This document shows positions 1 to 9,680 of a stretch of 64,000 nucleotides of DNA, in pieces. Position numbers and translations under genes: made by a program. Below the pieces are notes generated by a model that saw only the letters and a list, made by a program, of their open reading frames with translations, was not told where the DNA came from and did no database searches. This DNA comes from a virus: positions 91,875 through 155,874 of IMG/VR virus record IMGVR_UViG_3300034062_004313; one strand, given 5' to 3'. Positions within the stretch are counted from its first letter, which is position 1. Each line of letters begins with the position of its first letter.

Positions 1-1
1 C

Positions 2-2626
2 TATGAAACTGCTGGATGGGTTAATGTAGAAAAGAAAGCTTACGGTATTCAAAGAAATTTTGATTTACGTTATTCAAAGCTGAATCCATCCGATTATATT
101 GTTGGGCCATCTCACTATGATTATTACTTAGCTGCTGGACTTGATGTTGCTATTGGAGAAACTTCTCCTATACAACAATTCTATCCATTAGTAGATAATA
201 TTGTAGACTTACTAAGAGGAGAATATGTTAAGAGAGATAATAGTATGTTAATTGAAGTGATAGACCCATATTCTCAAAATGAACTATTTGAAAAGAAAGA
301 GAAAGAATTTGAAGGAGTGATGATGAGTTATTTAGAAAAACAGATACAACTCAATCTTCAAAAATCAGGACTTGCTCCATCTCAAGACCAAAACTTAAAT
401 CAACAATACGAACAGAGTTATCAAGATGCTATGAGACAACTTACAGAAGTTGAAATGGCATCTAAAAAATATAGAACCACAGGACAAAAGTGGGCTGAAA
501 AGGTTTTAAAGGTACATGACCAAAGATATAATTTACACGAATTAGAACCAGATGGTTTTGAAAGCTCTCTAATATCAGATAGATGTTTTTATCATATTGA
601 CTTATTAGAAGATGATTTTAAATTAGAACTTATAAATGTTAAGTGGTGTGATTATCACAAGGGACCAAATGTTAAATATGTTTCAGAAGGAGACTACTTT
701 CTTTGGTTTGAATTTATGAGCAGTGGCCAAATTATAGATAAGTTTGGTACAAGAATGGAAGAAAAGGATATAGATAAGCTAAAAGAAGTTTATTTAAAAA
801 CCTCAAATCTTGTTGTACCCGATGGTCAAAGAGCTATACAAGGTGCTTATTATGACCATAGTAAACCTTGGAGTGAAGCTACAGATTTGAATCCTAATAT
901 GAACAATGCTTTATTAGGTAAAGAACTTGCTTACTCCTACATGCGTTCTCCAAACTTTGACCACAATGAAGATGTGGATATACTAAATCCTGTTTGGGGA
1001 AGAAGAGTGACAGGTAAGCCACAAATGTTTAGAGTGATGAGACTCTATTGGAAGAGTATGAGAAAGATTGGTTGGCTTACTAAAATAGATAGGTCAGGAG
1101 TTATGTCATATAATGATTGGGTAGATGAACATTTTGTAGTGACAGAAGAACCTAAATATGACCACACTTTAATAAAAGAAAAGAAGAAGGATAATTTATT
1201 ATATGGAGAACATATTGATTGGACATGGGTTCCTCAATGGAGACATGTGATTAAAATTTCTCCAAATCAAAAGCATACATTCTGGATGAATTGGAATGAA
1301 ACATTTGAAACCATATATATTGATGGAGCACCTGTTAAGTTTCAATTTAAAGGAGATAAAAGTCCATATGGATGTTTACCACCTGTTGAAGGTGCTGAAT
1401 TTAGCTGGATGAATACTGGACCAGTTTCTTTAGTAGATAGACTTAAACCAAAGCAAATACTTTATAATATTTGCATGAATAAAGTACCTAAAAAGATATT
1501 GGAAGATTTTGGATTAAAACTCGGTGTACATAATTCTCTTGTTACAAATGGTTCTACATCTGTTCAATCTGAAGTTGACCCACTTATGGAATTTGAAGAA
1601 AGACTTAGAGAATCTCCAATATTTAATTATAGTACAGATATGGATACATTGAGAGCTATAGGACAACCTCCTAGACCTGAATTGTATAACATGTCCACTG
1701 TACAAGATGCTCAAGCATATTTACAATTGGCAACATTTGTTAAAGAGAGTGCTGGTGAAGATGTTGGTATAACAAGACAACGTACAGCTAAGATGCAAGC
1801 TTCTGAAACTGCTACAGGAATACAACAAGCAATAAATTATTCTGAAACTCAAACAGAGAAATATTTTGAGAATTACAGTAATTTAATGACAAGAGTGAGA
1901 CAGCGTATGTTAGATGCTGCTCAATTTTATAGCACATTTGTTCCTTCTTCAAGAGATATATATCTTAATGAATATGAAGAGAATGTATTTCTTGAAATGG
2001 ATGGGATGCAAAATCTGCTTCCACAATATTTAATAAAGGTGACTTCCAGACCAAATGTTAAGGAAGCCTTGAAACAAATTAAACAATTCCTATTCGAAGA
2101 AAATACTCTTCCTATAAAACCTTCTGATAAGATACAAGCTTTCTTTAATAATAGTCAGGCAAGAATAATAGAACTTTTCAAAGAAGGTGAAGCAGAACAA
2201 GTTCTTAGAGAAGATAAACAAAGAGAATTTGAACAATCTATGCAACAAGAAAAACTTGCTCAACAAGAAAGATTAGAACAAGATAAGAGAGAAAGAGAAG
2301 ATAATAATAAAGAACTTGATAGAGAGAGCAATGAATATATTGCTTCTATAAGAGCATTGGGTGGAGTTCAAACTGATGCTAATGTAGACGGTACATTAGA
2401 TGCTGCTCAAAATATGCAAATATTAATGAAGCAAAAAGAGATGCAAAATAAAGCAATGCAACTTATAGATGAAAGACAATCCAAACGTCAAGAAGCTATA
2501 GAGACTAATCTACTTGAAAGAGAGAAGATTGCTGGTAAACTTGAAGAGACAAGAATGAAAACTGAAGCTCAGAAGTTTGTTGCAAAAGAAAACAAACAAA
2601 AGCATGAAGTAAAGAAAAGGAAATAG
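2..2626 (+). CDS. portal protein, 5' end outside the window
   Basis: The frame is open from base 2 with no stop and no in-frame ATG before 245, so the gene begins upstream and the ATG at 245 is internal. The 81 codons before 245 read as normal protein and include DLLRGEYVKRD, like the N-terminal region of crAss-like portals. From 245 there are 793 residues; the last 170 or so are a highly charged Gln/Glu/Lys coiled coil rich in QQEKL-type heptads. Portals form the ring at one capsid vertex through which DNA is packaged and released, and join head to tail. The call rests on length, this N-terminal pattern and position directly before an acidic protein and the probable major capsid protein. Stop codon is TAG, which argues against TAG recoding. 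Confidence 0.72.
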   Translation, partial: YETAGWVNVEKKAYGIQRNFDLRYSKLNPSDYIVGPSHYDYYLAAGLDVAIGETSPIQQFYPLVDNIVDLLRGEYVKRDNSMLIEVIDPYSQNELFEKKEKEFEGVMMSYLEKQIQLNLQKSGLAPSQDQNLNQQYEQSYQDAMRQLTEVEMASKKYRTTGQKWAEKVLKVHDQRYNLHELEPDGFESSLISDRCFYHIDLLEDDFKLELINVKWCDYHKGPNVKYVSEGDYFLWFEFMSSGQIIDKFGTRMEEKDIDKLKEVYLKTSNLVVPDGQRAIQGAYYDHSKPWSEATDLNPNMNNALLGKELAYSYMRSPNFDHNEDVDILNPVWGRRVTGKPQMFRVMRLYWKSMRKIGWLTKIDRSGVMSYNDWVDEHFVVTEEPKYDHTLIKEKKKDNLLYGEHIDWTWVPQWRHVIKISPNQKHTFWMNWNETFETIYIDGAPVKFQFKGDKSPYGCLPPVEGAEFSWMNTGPVSLVDRLKPKQILYNICMNKVPKKILEDFGLKLGVHNSLVTNGSTSVQSEVDPLMEFEERLRESPIFNYSTDMDTLRAIGQPPRPELYNMSTVQDAQAYLQLATFVKESAGEDVGITRQRTAKMQASETATGIQQAINYSETQTEKYFENYSNLMTRVRQRMLDAAQFYSTFVPSSRDIYLNEYEENVFLEMDGMQNLLPQYLIKVTSRPNVKEALKQIKQFLFEENTLPIKPSDKIQAFFNNSQARIIELFKEGEAEQVLREDKQREFEQSMQQEKLAQQERLEQDKREREDNNKELDRESNEYIASIRALGGVQTDANVDGTLDAAQNMQILMKQKEMQNKAMQLIDERQSKRQEAIETNLLEREKIAGKLEETRMKTEAQKFVAKENKQKHEVKKRK

Positions 2627-2658
2627 TTATATTATCAAATTGAAATTTAACAATTTGG

Positions 2659-2698
2659 AAAAATAATTTAAAAAGTGTATTATATATTATAAAACAAA
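2659..2698 (+). promoter_or_regulatory. possible promoter before the head-assembly gene
   Basis: The 81 bp gap after the portal gene is almost pure A/T and contains AGTGTATTATA. This resembles the AGTATATTAT block at 20524 and the AGTATA block at 9653, both of which follow terminators. It could be a phage middle or late promoter. The evidence is only sequence similarity between three short sites. Confidence 0.25.
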
Positions 2699-2707
2699 AC
2701 CAATATT

Positions 2708-3853
2708 ATGCAAACAGAAAAAGCTGCATATGATGATTTCTTCGGATTGAATGATATTCCTACCGAAGATGTGATTATTCAGAAAGACAATAATTTTAGC
2801 ACTACAGGAAATGGAGATTTTGATATTCTAAATCCATTAGAAAAAAAAGAAGAAGTTATTGTAGAAAAGAAAGAACAGAATCAAGAAGAAGTTGATATTC
2901 TTGAAAGTGATAAAAAAGAAGAAAAAGAACAAGAAGATATTACAAATATTGTAAACTTCTTTCAAGAAAGGGTTAAGAAGGGAATATTTTCGAATCTTGT
3001 TGATGAAGAAGGAAATGATGTAACGCTATCTAAAGTTGAAGATATTGATAGTTTCTTAGAAGCAAACTTTAATTACAGAGTAGAAAAGGAAAAAGAAACT
3101 CTTGAAACAACTTGGTACGAAACAAAAAGTCCAGCATGGAAAGCAGTTGCTCAATATGCTGATTACGTTCAAGACCCAACACAACTTATTCCATTCCTTC
3201 AAGGTGTTAATAACATAATGAACATTTCTGAAGTGGATGAAACCACAATAGAAGGAGCAGAAAGCATTGTAAGATTTAAAATGCAAGCTTCTGGAGATGA
3301 TGAAGAAACTATAGAAGAACAGATTAAGATTCTTAAAGATTCAGATAAAATTGTTGATATAGCAAAAAGATATAAACCTGCATTAGTTCAGAGTGAAACT
3401 CAAAGACTCTCACAAATGCAAGAAAAAGCTAAAAAGGACCAAGACCAATATATTGAATCCGTTAGAGCCTATGAAAAGTTAGCTATAGAAAATATTGAAA
3501 AGCCTTTATTTGGAGAGAAATTAAATCAAGAAGAGAAAGCAATTATATATGATATGATTGCTATCCCAAATCAAGAACTAGGTGGATACGCTATATTTTC
3601 AGCAATAGATGATTTGTATGAAAAGCAAGACATGGAAACCCTTAGAGAAATAGCTCTTCTAATAGCAAATAAACAAAAATTCTACACTTATGCTTCAAAA
3701 GCTGCAACAGTTAAAACAGCAGCAGATTTGCAAAGAAAGCTTAGAGTACAATTAGAAAGTGATAAAAAAAGTTCATCGAAAGATGACCCTGAAATAACAA
3801 ATGTAAAAGCCCCTACATATAAACAACAAGGCAAGCCGAGATTCGGATTTTAA
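2708..3853 (+). CDS. acidic head-assembly (scaffold-like) protein
   Basis: A 381-residue protein between portal and probable major capsid protein. Residues about 45-80 are a very acidic and Lys-rich stretch with repeated EEVDILESDKKEEKEQE-type sequence. The rest is predicted mostly helical, with a Lys/Ser-rich tail ending KPRFGF. Small acidic helical proteins encoded between portal and capsid genes are commonly scaffolding proteins that guide procapsid assembly and are later removed. I do not recognise a specific family, so the role is inferred from composition and position. The next gene starts 13 bp downstream, indicating one operon. Confidence 0.5.
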   Translation: MQTEKAAYDDFFGLNDIPTEDVIIQKDNNFSTTGNGDFDILNPLEKKEEVIVEKKEQNQEEVDILESDKKEEKEQEDITNIVNFFQERVKKGIFSNLVDEEGNDVTLSKVEDIDSFLEANFNYRVEKEKETLETTWYETKSPAWKAVAQYADYVQDPTQLIPFLQGVNNIMNISEVDETTIEGAESIVRFKMQASGDDEETIEEQIKILKDSDKIVDIAKRYKPALVQSETQRLSQMQEKAKKDQDQYIESVRAYEKLAIENIEKPLFGEKLNQEEKAIIYDMIAIPNQELGGYAIFSAIDDLYEKQDMETLREIALLIANKQKFYTYASKAATVKTAADLQRKLRVQLESDKKSSSKDDPEITNVKAPTYKQQGKPRFGF

Positions 3854-3866
3854 AAATTGAAATAAA

Positions 3867-5570
3867 ATGATAAACAACAAAGTAGGACTTGGGAGTTTAG
3901 GTCATCCCGGTATTTTTATCGGTCAGACACGAGTGAAGGGTTTGACAAATCACCTAGATATCCCTTATGTAACAGCACTCGAAGGTGCTCAAACCGACAA
4001 ATTAGACTTTGGTGTGCTTGATTTGTGGGCACTTAAACAAAGAACTGATTCCCCACTTCTATCTTTAGCAGTGGAAAACGCTCAGATTATCTATACTGAT
4101 GCGGATTATTACACATTCGAACTTCCAAGTGCAGCAGAAGGAGTTACAAGACTTATTTCTGGTGGATTGGATAGAGACAAATTTGGTATGGATGGAGAAG
4201 AAATTCCATTCATTGTATCAAGGAGAGATTTATCTCCGGGTGCTATGTTCAAATTTGACTTAACTTCTCCTGTAATGTTCAAAGTGGTAAATAGAATTCC
4301 TGAACAAGTAGGTGAACATTATAGAGTGTGGGCAAGTCTTGTTACAAATGCTCAAGTTCCATATGTAACTAAAGCGGAATTTATTCCTCAAAGGCAAATT
4401 ATAAAACTTGCTGATACAAGAGGATTGGATTTCTCTGCTCATGAATCAACTTGGGGTGTATCAGGTGTTCCTTCATTAATGAAGTTTAAGAACTACTTGA
4501 CAAATGTAAAACTTCAACAAGCTTATAGAGTTACTGAAGGTGCTGTAGAAATGTTAAATCACGAAACAAGATTTGACTCTGCACAACTTAAAGGAATGGA
4601 GAACATGCTTTTGAAATTCTACTCTGTAAGAGGTATTGCTGATAACAAAGTGATTAATATGAATACTGCTGCTCCTCAAGATAGAGAGCGTTATATGCAG
4701 CAAATTCAAGATTCAAGAGTTAAAGGATTGGGTCATAGTGCTATGGTTTCTTTCTTAGATAACGTAGCTATTAATCTTATGCTTCAACAAAATAACAATC
4801 TTGGTATATGGGGTCCAGCAGCTAATAGTTTAGTAGATGGATATGACAGTACAAGATTGGCTCCGGGTGTATGGTTCCAATTAGACCAAGCTGGTTACAA
4901 AACTACTTATGACATTGGTACTTTTGACTTAAATGTTCTTGGAGATGCTATTAAGGACTACGAATTTGGAAAGGTTGAAATGAGAGAATCTGTTTCTACT
5001 AATGTATATGTAATTAGAACTGGTAGAGGTGGACAAGAGATTATATTTGATGCTTTCTTAAAAGCTGGATTCGATATTCCTGCTCAAGTTCAAAATACTG
5101 ACCACGGATTCCTAAGAGGTGATGCAAATAATCTTGTACATAGAGCAGCAAGAATAGTAGAGTTCCAATTGAAAACTATTGGTATACTAAGAGTAGAATG
5201 GGAACCCGGTTTTGACCCTGTAACAGCAGATGAAATTGTAAACCCAATCTTAGCAAGTGGTTACAGACTTTCTTCTTACACTATGTTGATTGAAGATTAT
5301 AACACTTCAGGTGATAATATTGCAATCATTAGAAAGAAAAGCAATAGTAAAATCTCTATGAGAGTTACTAATGGTACTGCTTGTCACCCTATATTCAGTG
5401 GTTCTACAAGTATAGCTGGACAAAATGTTATGTATCATAATGCTGATGATGATTTGAATGGTTACAAAGTTAAGTTTAGTGGTACTGCTGACACTATGAT
5501 AGTGAAAGACCCTACAAAACTTTTGAAGTTAGTTCCGAACAACCCTAAATTAGGTCGCGCAAATTTATGA
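3867..5570 (+). CDS. probable major capsid protein
   Basis: A 567-residue soluble protein, beginning MINNKVGLGSLGHPGIFIGQ, with no membrane segment or low-complexity region. It is rich in beta-strand-like stretches and has a long central region (about 180-330) with MLNHETRFDSAQLKGMENMLL and RERYMQQIQDSRVKG helices. It follows portal and scaffold-like genes, where crAss-like phages carry the HK97-fold capsid protein, and is followed by a hairpin-rich untranslated region, as often seen for very highly expressed phage genes. Codon use is noticeably less A/T-extreme than neighbours, with several GGT/GGC and CCC/CGC codons at the 5' end, also consistent with high expression. The assignment is by position and character, not by a diagnostic motif. 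Confidence 0.68.
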   Translation: MINNKVGLGSLGHPGIFIGQTRVKGLTNHLDIPYVTALEGAQTDKLDFGVLDLWALKQRTDSPLLSLAVENAQIIYTDADYYTFELPSAAEGVTRLISGGLDRDKFGMDGEEIPFIVSRRDLSPGAMFKFDLTSPVMFKVVNRIPEQVGEHYRVWASLVTNAQVPYVTKAEFIPQRQIIKLADTRGLDFSAHESTWGVSGVPSLMKFKNYLTNVKLQQAYRVTEGAVEMLNHETRFDSAQLKGMENMLLKFYSVRGIADNKVINMNTAAPQDRERYMQQIQDSRVKGLGHSAMVSFLDNVAINLMLQQNNNLGIWGPAANSLVDGYDSTRLAPGVWFQLDQAGYKTTYDIGTFDLNVLGDAIKDYEFGKVEMRESVSTNVYVIRTGRGGQEIIFDAFLKAGFDIPAQVQNTDHGFLRGDANNLVHRAARIVEFQLKTIGILRVEWEPGFDPVTADEIVNPILASGYRLSSYTMLIEDYNTSGDNIAIIRKKSNSKISMRVTNGTACHPIFSGSTSIAGQNVMYHNADDDLNGYKVKFSGTADTMIVKDPTKLLKLVPNNPKLGRANL

Positions 5571-5581
5571 TTTCTTTAATT

Positions 5582-5680
5582 CGGATTCTTTGGTACTTTA
5601 AAAGAATTCAATAAAATACAAAGGAGAGCCGTAACTCTCCAATGGTCTCAAAGAAGAACCTCCTCGTGGTGAGACTGGAT
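5582..5680 (+). other. hairpin cluster in the 3' region after the capsid gene
   Basis: The 146 bp gap holds at least three inverted repeats: ATTCTTT at about 5585 with AAAAGAAT; GGAGAG/CTCTCC at 5623-5640 with a 6-base loop; and GTCTCA/TGAGAC at 5645-5675. None is followed by a T run, so they are not clear intrinsic terminators. They may protect the 3' end of the capsid mRNA from exonucleases or act as a processing site. Confidence 0.5.
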
Positions 5681-5716
5681 AATCAACTAATTCTTCAATA
5701 ATATAAAACCAAATAT

Positions 5717-6709
5717 ATGAACGTAAGATTTCAAATCAAATCAACTTCTCCAAAAGCGGAGAAAGAAGGAAAGGAGATATTAAATTTCTCTGGTGAAGCT
5801 CAAAATTACAGAAGAAAAGCAACGAGAGTTTCGGAAGCTGTAGGTTATAAACCTGATGGTTCACCAAAAATTAAATTCAAAACAGGACTTGACCCTGAAA
5901 GAGTTAAATTCTATTGGTGGTTTAAAGAAGAAGAAAGAGAAGAAGTTAAGAAGCAATTGGAAGAATCTCTACCTGACATAGAAATGAGATTTCATGGAAA
6001 GGAAGTTATTCATGATGAAAATAAGTCGTTTTGGAAAGACCAAAAAGAATTTTATCAAATTGCTCTAACATTAGATACTGCAAATTTGTTCTTTGATACT
6101 AAAAATCCAGACCATGCAGTTTTATATTTTAGCATAATTGGTGGTGCATTTATTGACACTATTGCTCCTACAAAGGATTTAGCAATTGAAAAAAGGATTC
6201 CTCACTATATAGTTCTTGAAAAAGATGCAACTGATGAAGAATTCGTAGATGTTAATGAAAAACTAAAAGCTTCCGCTAACTTGTATAAGCTTATGGAAGA
6301 AGGAAGTGAAGATGCTTTATTTATATTGTGTTGGACTGCTCTTTATAATACGAAAGGATTTGGTAGCATTTTAAAAAGTATGCCAAAGAGTGATAAAGCC
6401 ACTTATCTGAACATGTTTATCGAAGGTGAACTTGTAGATAAGAAAAAGAAAACATGTGCTAAGATATTTAATCAATATGTTGATAGATGGTCAAGTCCTC
6501 AATTAAGAGAAAAGTTGTATGCAGAAGCTTATATTAAAGCTGGAGAACAATATGCTCTTGTTGTTACAAATGATAAAAAGTATGAAACTACATGGGGTAC
6601 ATCTTTAGGAAATACTATTGATGAAGCCGTAGAAAAAATAACACAGAAAAAGTTCGCAAAAGACTTAGACCAACTTATGACAGAAGTTGAGAAAAAATGG
6701 GTAGCATGA
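5717..6709 (+). CDS. hypothetical structural protein, head or neck region
   Basis: A 330-residue protein of unknown function starting MNVRFQIKSTSPKAEKEG. It is Lys/Glu-rich without signal peptide or membrane helix. A KFYWWFKEEEREEVKKQLEE segment (about 70-90) is followed by a beta-rich part and a helical C-terminal half. It lies just after the capsid gene in the head module and its end overlaps the next start, so a role in the virion or in head completion is the simplest reading. No family was recognised. Confidence 0.55.
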   Translation: MNVRFQIKSTSPKAEKEGKEILNFSGEAQNYRRKATRVSEAVGYKPDGSPKIKFKTGLDPERVKFYWWFKEEEREEVKKQLEESLPDIEMRFHGKEVIHDENKSFWKDQKEFYQIALTLDTANLFFDTKNPDHAVLYFSIIGGAFIDTIAPTKDLAIEKRIPHYIVLEKDATDEEFVDVNEKLKASANLYKLMEEGSEDALFILCWTALYNTKGFGSILKSMPKSDKATYLNMFIEGELVDKKKKTCAKIFNQYVDRWSSPQLREKLYAEAYIKAGEQYALVVTNDKKYETTWGTSLGNTIDEAVEKITQKKFAKDLDQLMTEVEKKWVA

Positions 6710-7359
6710 CAATAGCAGATTTCTCTTTAAAGATAGACCTAAGATTAAATAAAGGAGCTTCAAATGATTATGATGCTATATGGTCTGATGTAAAAGAAGA
6801 AGCTGCAAATAAAGGAGTGACGGATTTTGTAAGAAGACAAGTAAAAGGTAAGAATCAAACACAGGAAGGTGACGAAGAAACAACAGCTAAAGTGGATGAT
6901 TTACAAGTGTTACTTAAACCCGAAGTTCTTAAAGTTACTAAAAAGAATGGATTCTTTGAAACAGAAAAACTCCCACAGGATTATTTATATTATAAACGTC
7001 TCACTCCAAATGTTAAAAAAGGGGAATGTGATTCCTTAGATATAAAATCATATTTTTCAGAAGAAGCAAATGTAGATGATTTAAGACATGTTCCATCTTT
7101 TGATTTTGAAGAAACATTTCACACTTTAGCAGGTAACAAATTTAAGATATATTTTGATGACTTTGACGTTTTAAAAGCGTCTTTAATTTATTATAGAAAG
7201 CCTAAAAAGCTAAACTTCAAAAAACTTAATGACATATTAGAATTTAAAGATGATATATGTGAAATGATAGTGGATGAAACAGTAAAGATAATAGCTTCCG
7301 ATATTGAAAGCATAAATCAAAAGAATTTAGCTCAAGAACGAGTACAAATACAAGAATAA
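6706..7359 (+). CDS. hypothetical structural protein
   Basis: A 217-residue protein of unknown function. I use the ATG at 6706, which forms an ATGA overlap with the preceding stop, a junction type common in this genome; a start nine bases earlier at 6697 is also possible. The sequence is Lys/Asp/Glu-rich, with a region near residues 15-50 carrying charged low-complexity sequence (KGKNQTQEGDEETT). It has no membrane segment. It is translationally coupled to the gene before it and probably works with it. Head-completion or neck protein is a guess from position only. Confidence 0.5.
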   Translation: MTIADFSLKIDLRLNKGASNDYDAIWSDVKEEAANKGVTDFVRRQVKGKNQTQEGDEETTAKVDDLQVLLKPEVLKVTKKNGFFETEKLPQDYLYYKRLTPNVKKGECDSLDIKSYFSEEANVDDLRHVPSFDFEETFHTLAGNKFKIYFDDFDVLKASLIYYRKPKKLNFKKLNDILEFKDDICEMIVDETVKIIASDIESINQKNLAQERVQIQE

Positions 7360-7387
7360 ATTAGTTAACAAGTAAACAAACAAACAA

Positions 7388-9583
7388 ATGGAAAATTTTT
7401 CATTCCACGTTCCCTTCTACGTTGTAAACGGAGGAATTGCTACAAGCGGTCATTCTGCTGATTTAACTCCCGGTAAAGTGGGACTATTTGATAGGCAAAC
7501 ATTTAGTGTTGCTACATCAAGTGGTAATGGTAAGGAGTTTTTTCTTGCTCAAGGTAGAATTGGTGGACTTGATTGGTATGGTAACAAAGTAAAAGAGAGT
7601 CACAAATCTCCATTCTTCATGGGTAAGGATGTAGTAGATATGTATAAAGTGACCCCTAAGAGAATCCAAAATGAAGAGTGGGTTCTTGGATATAATGGTG
7701 CTGCTTCTTCTAAAGGATTGGTTTATGAAAAAGATAAACCTGTAAGATTCAAGTTTGAATTTAATGGAGAACCTGCTTATAGATTCTTTGGAGGTCCTAA
7801 AACTTATGTAGTTTCACACACACCTGATAAAGATTGTTCGACTCTTTGTGATGGAGGTTGTGATGATTTAACATCTGACCCTAAAGCAGAAACTATGAAA
7901 TTGATTGATAAAATCAATAATCATACAGAACTTAGTAAATTTGGAGTTACAGCAAAACTTAAAGCAAGTGATTATATTGCTGCTACTGCTAACATGGAAA
8001 AGTTCAGATTGAACGTATGTGATGCTGGTGATAGTGTAGCTCTTCAACAAGTACAATCTCAATATCCTGCACTTAATGTAGTAAGAGTTGCAAGAACAGG
8101 AAATACATCAACTTATGAAGTGTGTGTAGTTTCTACTGAAGGAGATGATACTCCTGCTGCATTCACTCAAAGTGCTTCTGTAAGCATGGCAGTATGTGGA
8201 AGTTGTAGTTCATTAACAGGTTCAGTTGATGCTCCTGCTCAAGATTGGTATCTTATTGAAAGACCATTAGCTGGTACTGAAAGTTTGATAGATGATAATG
8301 CTAAACTTGCATATGCTCAAACTGTAGCTGCTACTTATTTTGGTAAGAGTTTTAATTCAACTAATGATATTAATGCTACTACTGAAACTATTACTAAAAC
8401 CGCACATGGGTTTTCTATAGGTCAAGCTGTTGTATTTTCAGGAACTGCTCCTACAGGATTAACTAATGGTATTACATACTATATAATTACTGCTGGATTT
8501 ACTGTTAATGCATTTAGAGTAGCTTTAACAAGAGAGGGGTCTGCTGTAAATTTAACTGCTGCTGTTGGTACAGGTGTTGTAACTCCTGCTCCTGTACAAT
8601 TCTTAGCTAATACTGGTGCAACTGCTCTTATTAAAGTACCTGTTCCTTATGGTACAACTGTTACTGCATTGCTTTCTGACGTAGTTACATTCTCTCATAC
8701 TCAAGAAGCTATGTGTGAATTTACTGCTCCAAGTTCAATTGCTTGGGTTGCTGCTGGTACTGGTATAAGGTCTACAAGAACTATGAAAATTAGTGGTATA
8801 GTAAGACCCGATTGTAATGCAAATGGAGATAGAATTGCTGATATTACAGATATAGTTTCTGGTGTTAAAGGTGTATATGGCACTCCTATAAAAATTGCTG
8901 GTACAGCTTGTGCTGATGATTATACTGTTACTCAATATAGTGATGACTGCTTGGAAGAAGGATGCCTTACATCTAATGTAACATTCACTTATGCTGAACT
9001 TCCTGCTTTTGAAGGTAGAAGTTGGGAACTTGTTCCTGCAAGTAATGTTGCTGGAGAAGGAGCTAAATACGGTATAGTTGTTACTGCTGGATATTTGGAT
9101 ATTCAATTTGGTAACTGTAGCTTTGACCCAACTGATTACTATGAAGTAATGCCTGTTAAAATGGAAATTAGTTTGCTTACAGAAGATGGTACTGCTTGTG
9201 ATTTTAGCACATTACCAACTATCACTCAAACTAGGTATGGTCAAATTTCAAGAGCTTCCGGTGAATATGTTATTAGAGAAGCAACTTCTAAACTTGATGC
9301 TTATCAAAAAGATACTGACCAATTCAGCCTTAATCCAAGGATGAGAGAAGCTTTCGACATGAACATTTTACAACAAGTTGAAAGAAGTGCATTCTACAAT
9401 CTGTATTATGTTACTTACTACGCTTCATATGGTAAAACAAATAGAAAGGGTGAACAAGAGAAATTTACAACAATCTTTGCTGTAAAAGAAACTGACCCAA
9501 TTGCTGCTACTTTAGAATCTCAAATTTTGAGCGTTCTTACAGCTAAATCTGCTGATAAAGTAACATTAAGAGTAATTGATTAA
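7388..9583 (+). CDS. large virion surface protein with an inserted Ig-like or fibre-type domain
   Basis: A 731-residue protein starting MENFSFHVPFYVVNGGIATS. Residues about 310-400 (TAHGFSIGQAVVFSGTAPTG onward) match a phage surface domain pattern in which HGFS-G-x-x-VVFSG is followed by GITYYII and an alternating hydrophobic strand. Cysteines cluster at about 140-160 (CSTLCDGGCDD) and 265-275 (CGSCSS), suggesting metal binding or disulphides. Codons are less A/T-biased than elsewhere and a strong terminator follows at 9601, both consistent with an abundant structural protein. It may be an auxiliary capsid or appendage protein. I cannot name the exact virion position. Confidence 0.5.
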   Translation: MENFSFHVPFYVVNGGIATSGHSADLTPGKVGLFDRQTFSVATSSGNGKEFFLAQGRIGGLDWYGNKVKESHKSPFFMGKDVVDMYKVTPKRIQNEEWVLGYNGAASSKGLVYEKDKPVRFKFEFNGEPAYRFFGGPKTYVVSHTPDKDCSTLCDGGCDDLTSDPKAETMKLIDKINNHTELSKFGVTAKLKASDYIAATANMEKFRLNVCDAGDSVALQQVQSQYPALNVVRVARTGNTSTYEVCVVSTEGDDTPAAFTQSASVSMAVCGSCSSLTGSVDAPAQDWYLIERPLAGTESLIDDNAKLAYAQTVAATYFGKSFNSTNDINATTETITKTAHGFSIGQAVVFSGTAPTGLTNGITYYIITAGFTVNAFRVALTREGSAVNLTAAVGTGVVTPAPVQFLANTGATALIKVPVPYGTTVTALLSDVVTFSHTQEAMCEFTAPSSIAWVAAGTGIRSTRTMKISGIVRPDCNANGDRIADITDIVSGVKGVYGTPIKIAGTACADDYTVTQYSDDCLEEGCLTSNVTFTYAELPAFEGRSWELVPASNVAGEGAKYGIVVTAGYLDIQFGNCSFDPTDYYEVMPVKMEISLLTEDGTACDFSTLPTITQTRYGQISRASGEYVIREATSKLDAYQKDTDQFSLNPRMREAFDMNILQQVERSAFYNLYYVTYYASYGKTNRKGEQEKFTTIFAVKETDPIAATLESQILSVLTAKSADKVTLRVID

Positions 9584-9600
9584 TAACCCTTAATAATAAT

Positions 9601-9637
9601 AAAAGGTGGTAGGCAGTAAAAGTCTGCCACCTTTTTT
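9601..9637 (+). terminator. intrinsic terminator ending the capsid-region operon
   Basis: AAAAGGTGG at 9601-9609 pairs with CCACCTTTT at 9627-9635, with a further CAG/CTG pairing inside the loop, followed by a T run. It lies 18 bp after the stop codon of the surface protein gene. Confidence 0.9.
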
Positions 9638-9646
9638 CATAATAAC

Positions 9647-9658
9647 TTTTTTAGTATA
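9647..9658 (+). promoter_or_regulatory. candidate phage promoter motif, copy 1
   Basis: The 12-mer TTTTTTAGTATA occurs here, ten bases after a terminator, and again at 20518-20529 in the same context. Being directly downstream of terminators and upstream of the next gene suggests a promoter. It does not match the host TAnnTTTG type, so a phage-specific factor or polymerase is possible. Confidence 0.4.
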
Positions 9659-9680
9659 AATAAATAGAATATATTATACT

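Noticed and set aside
8735-9106. 123-codon minus-strand ORF under the large surface protein gene
   Set aside because: It is a shadow of the plus-strand gene with Ser/Thr/Asn-rich low-complexity translation and no supporting context.
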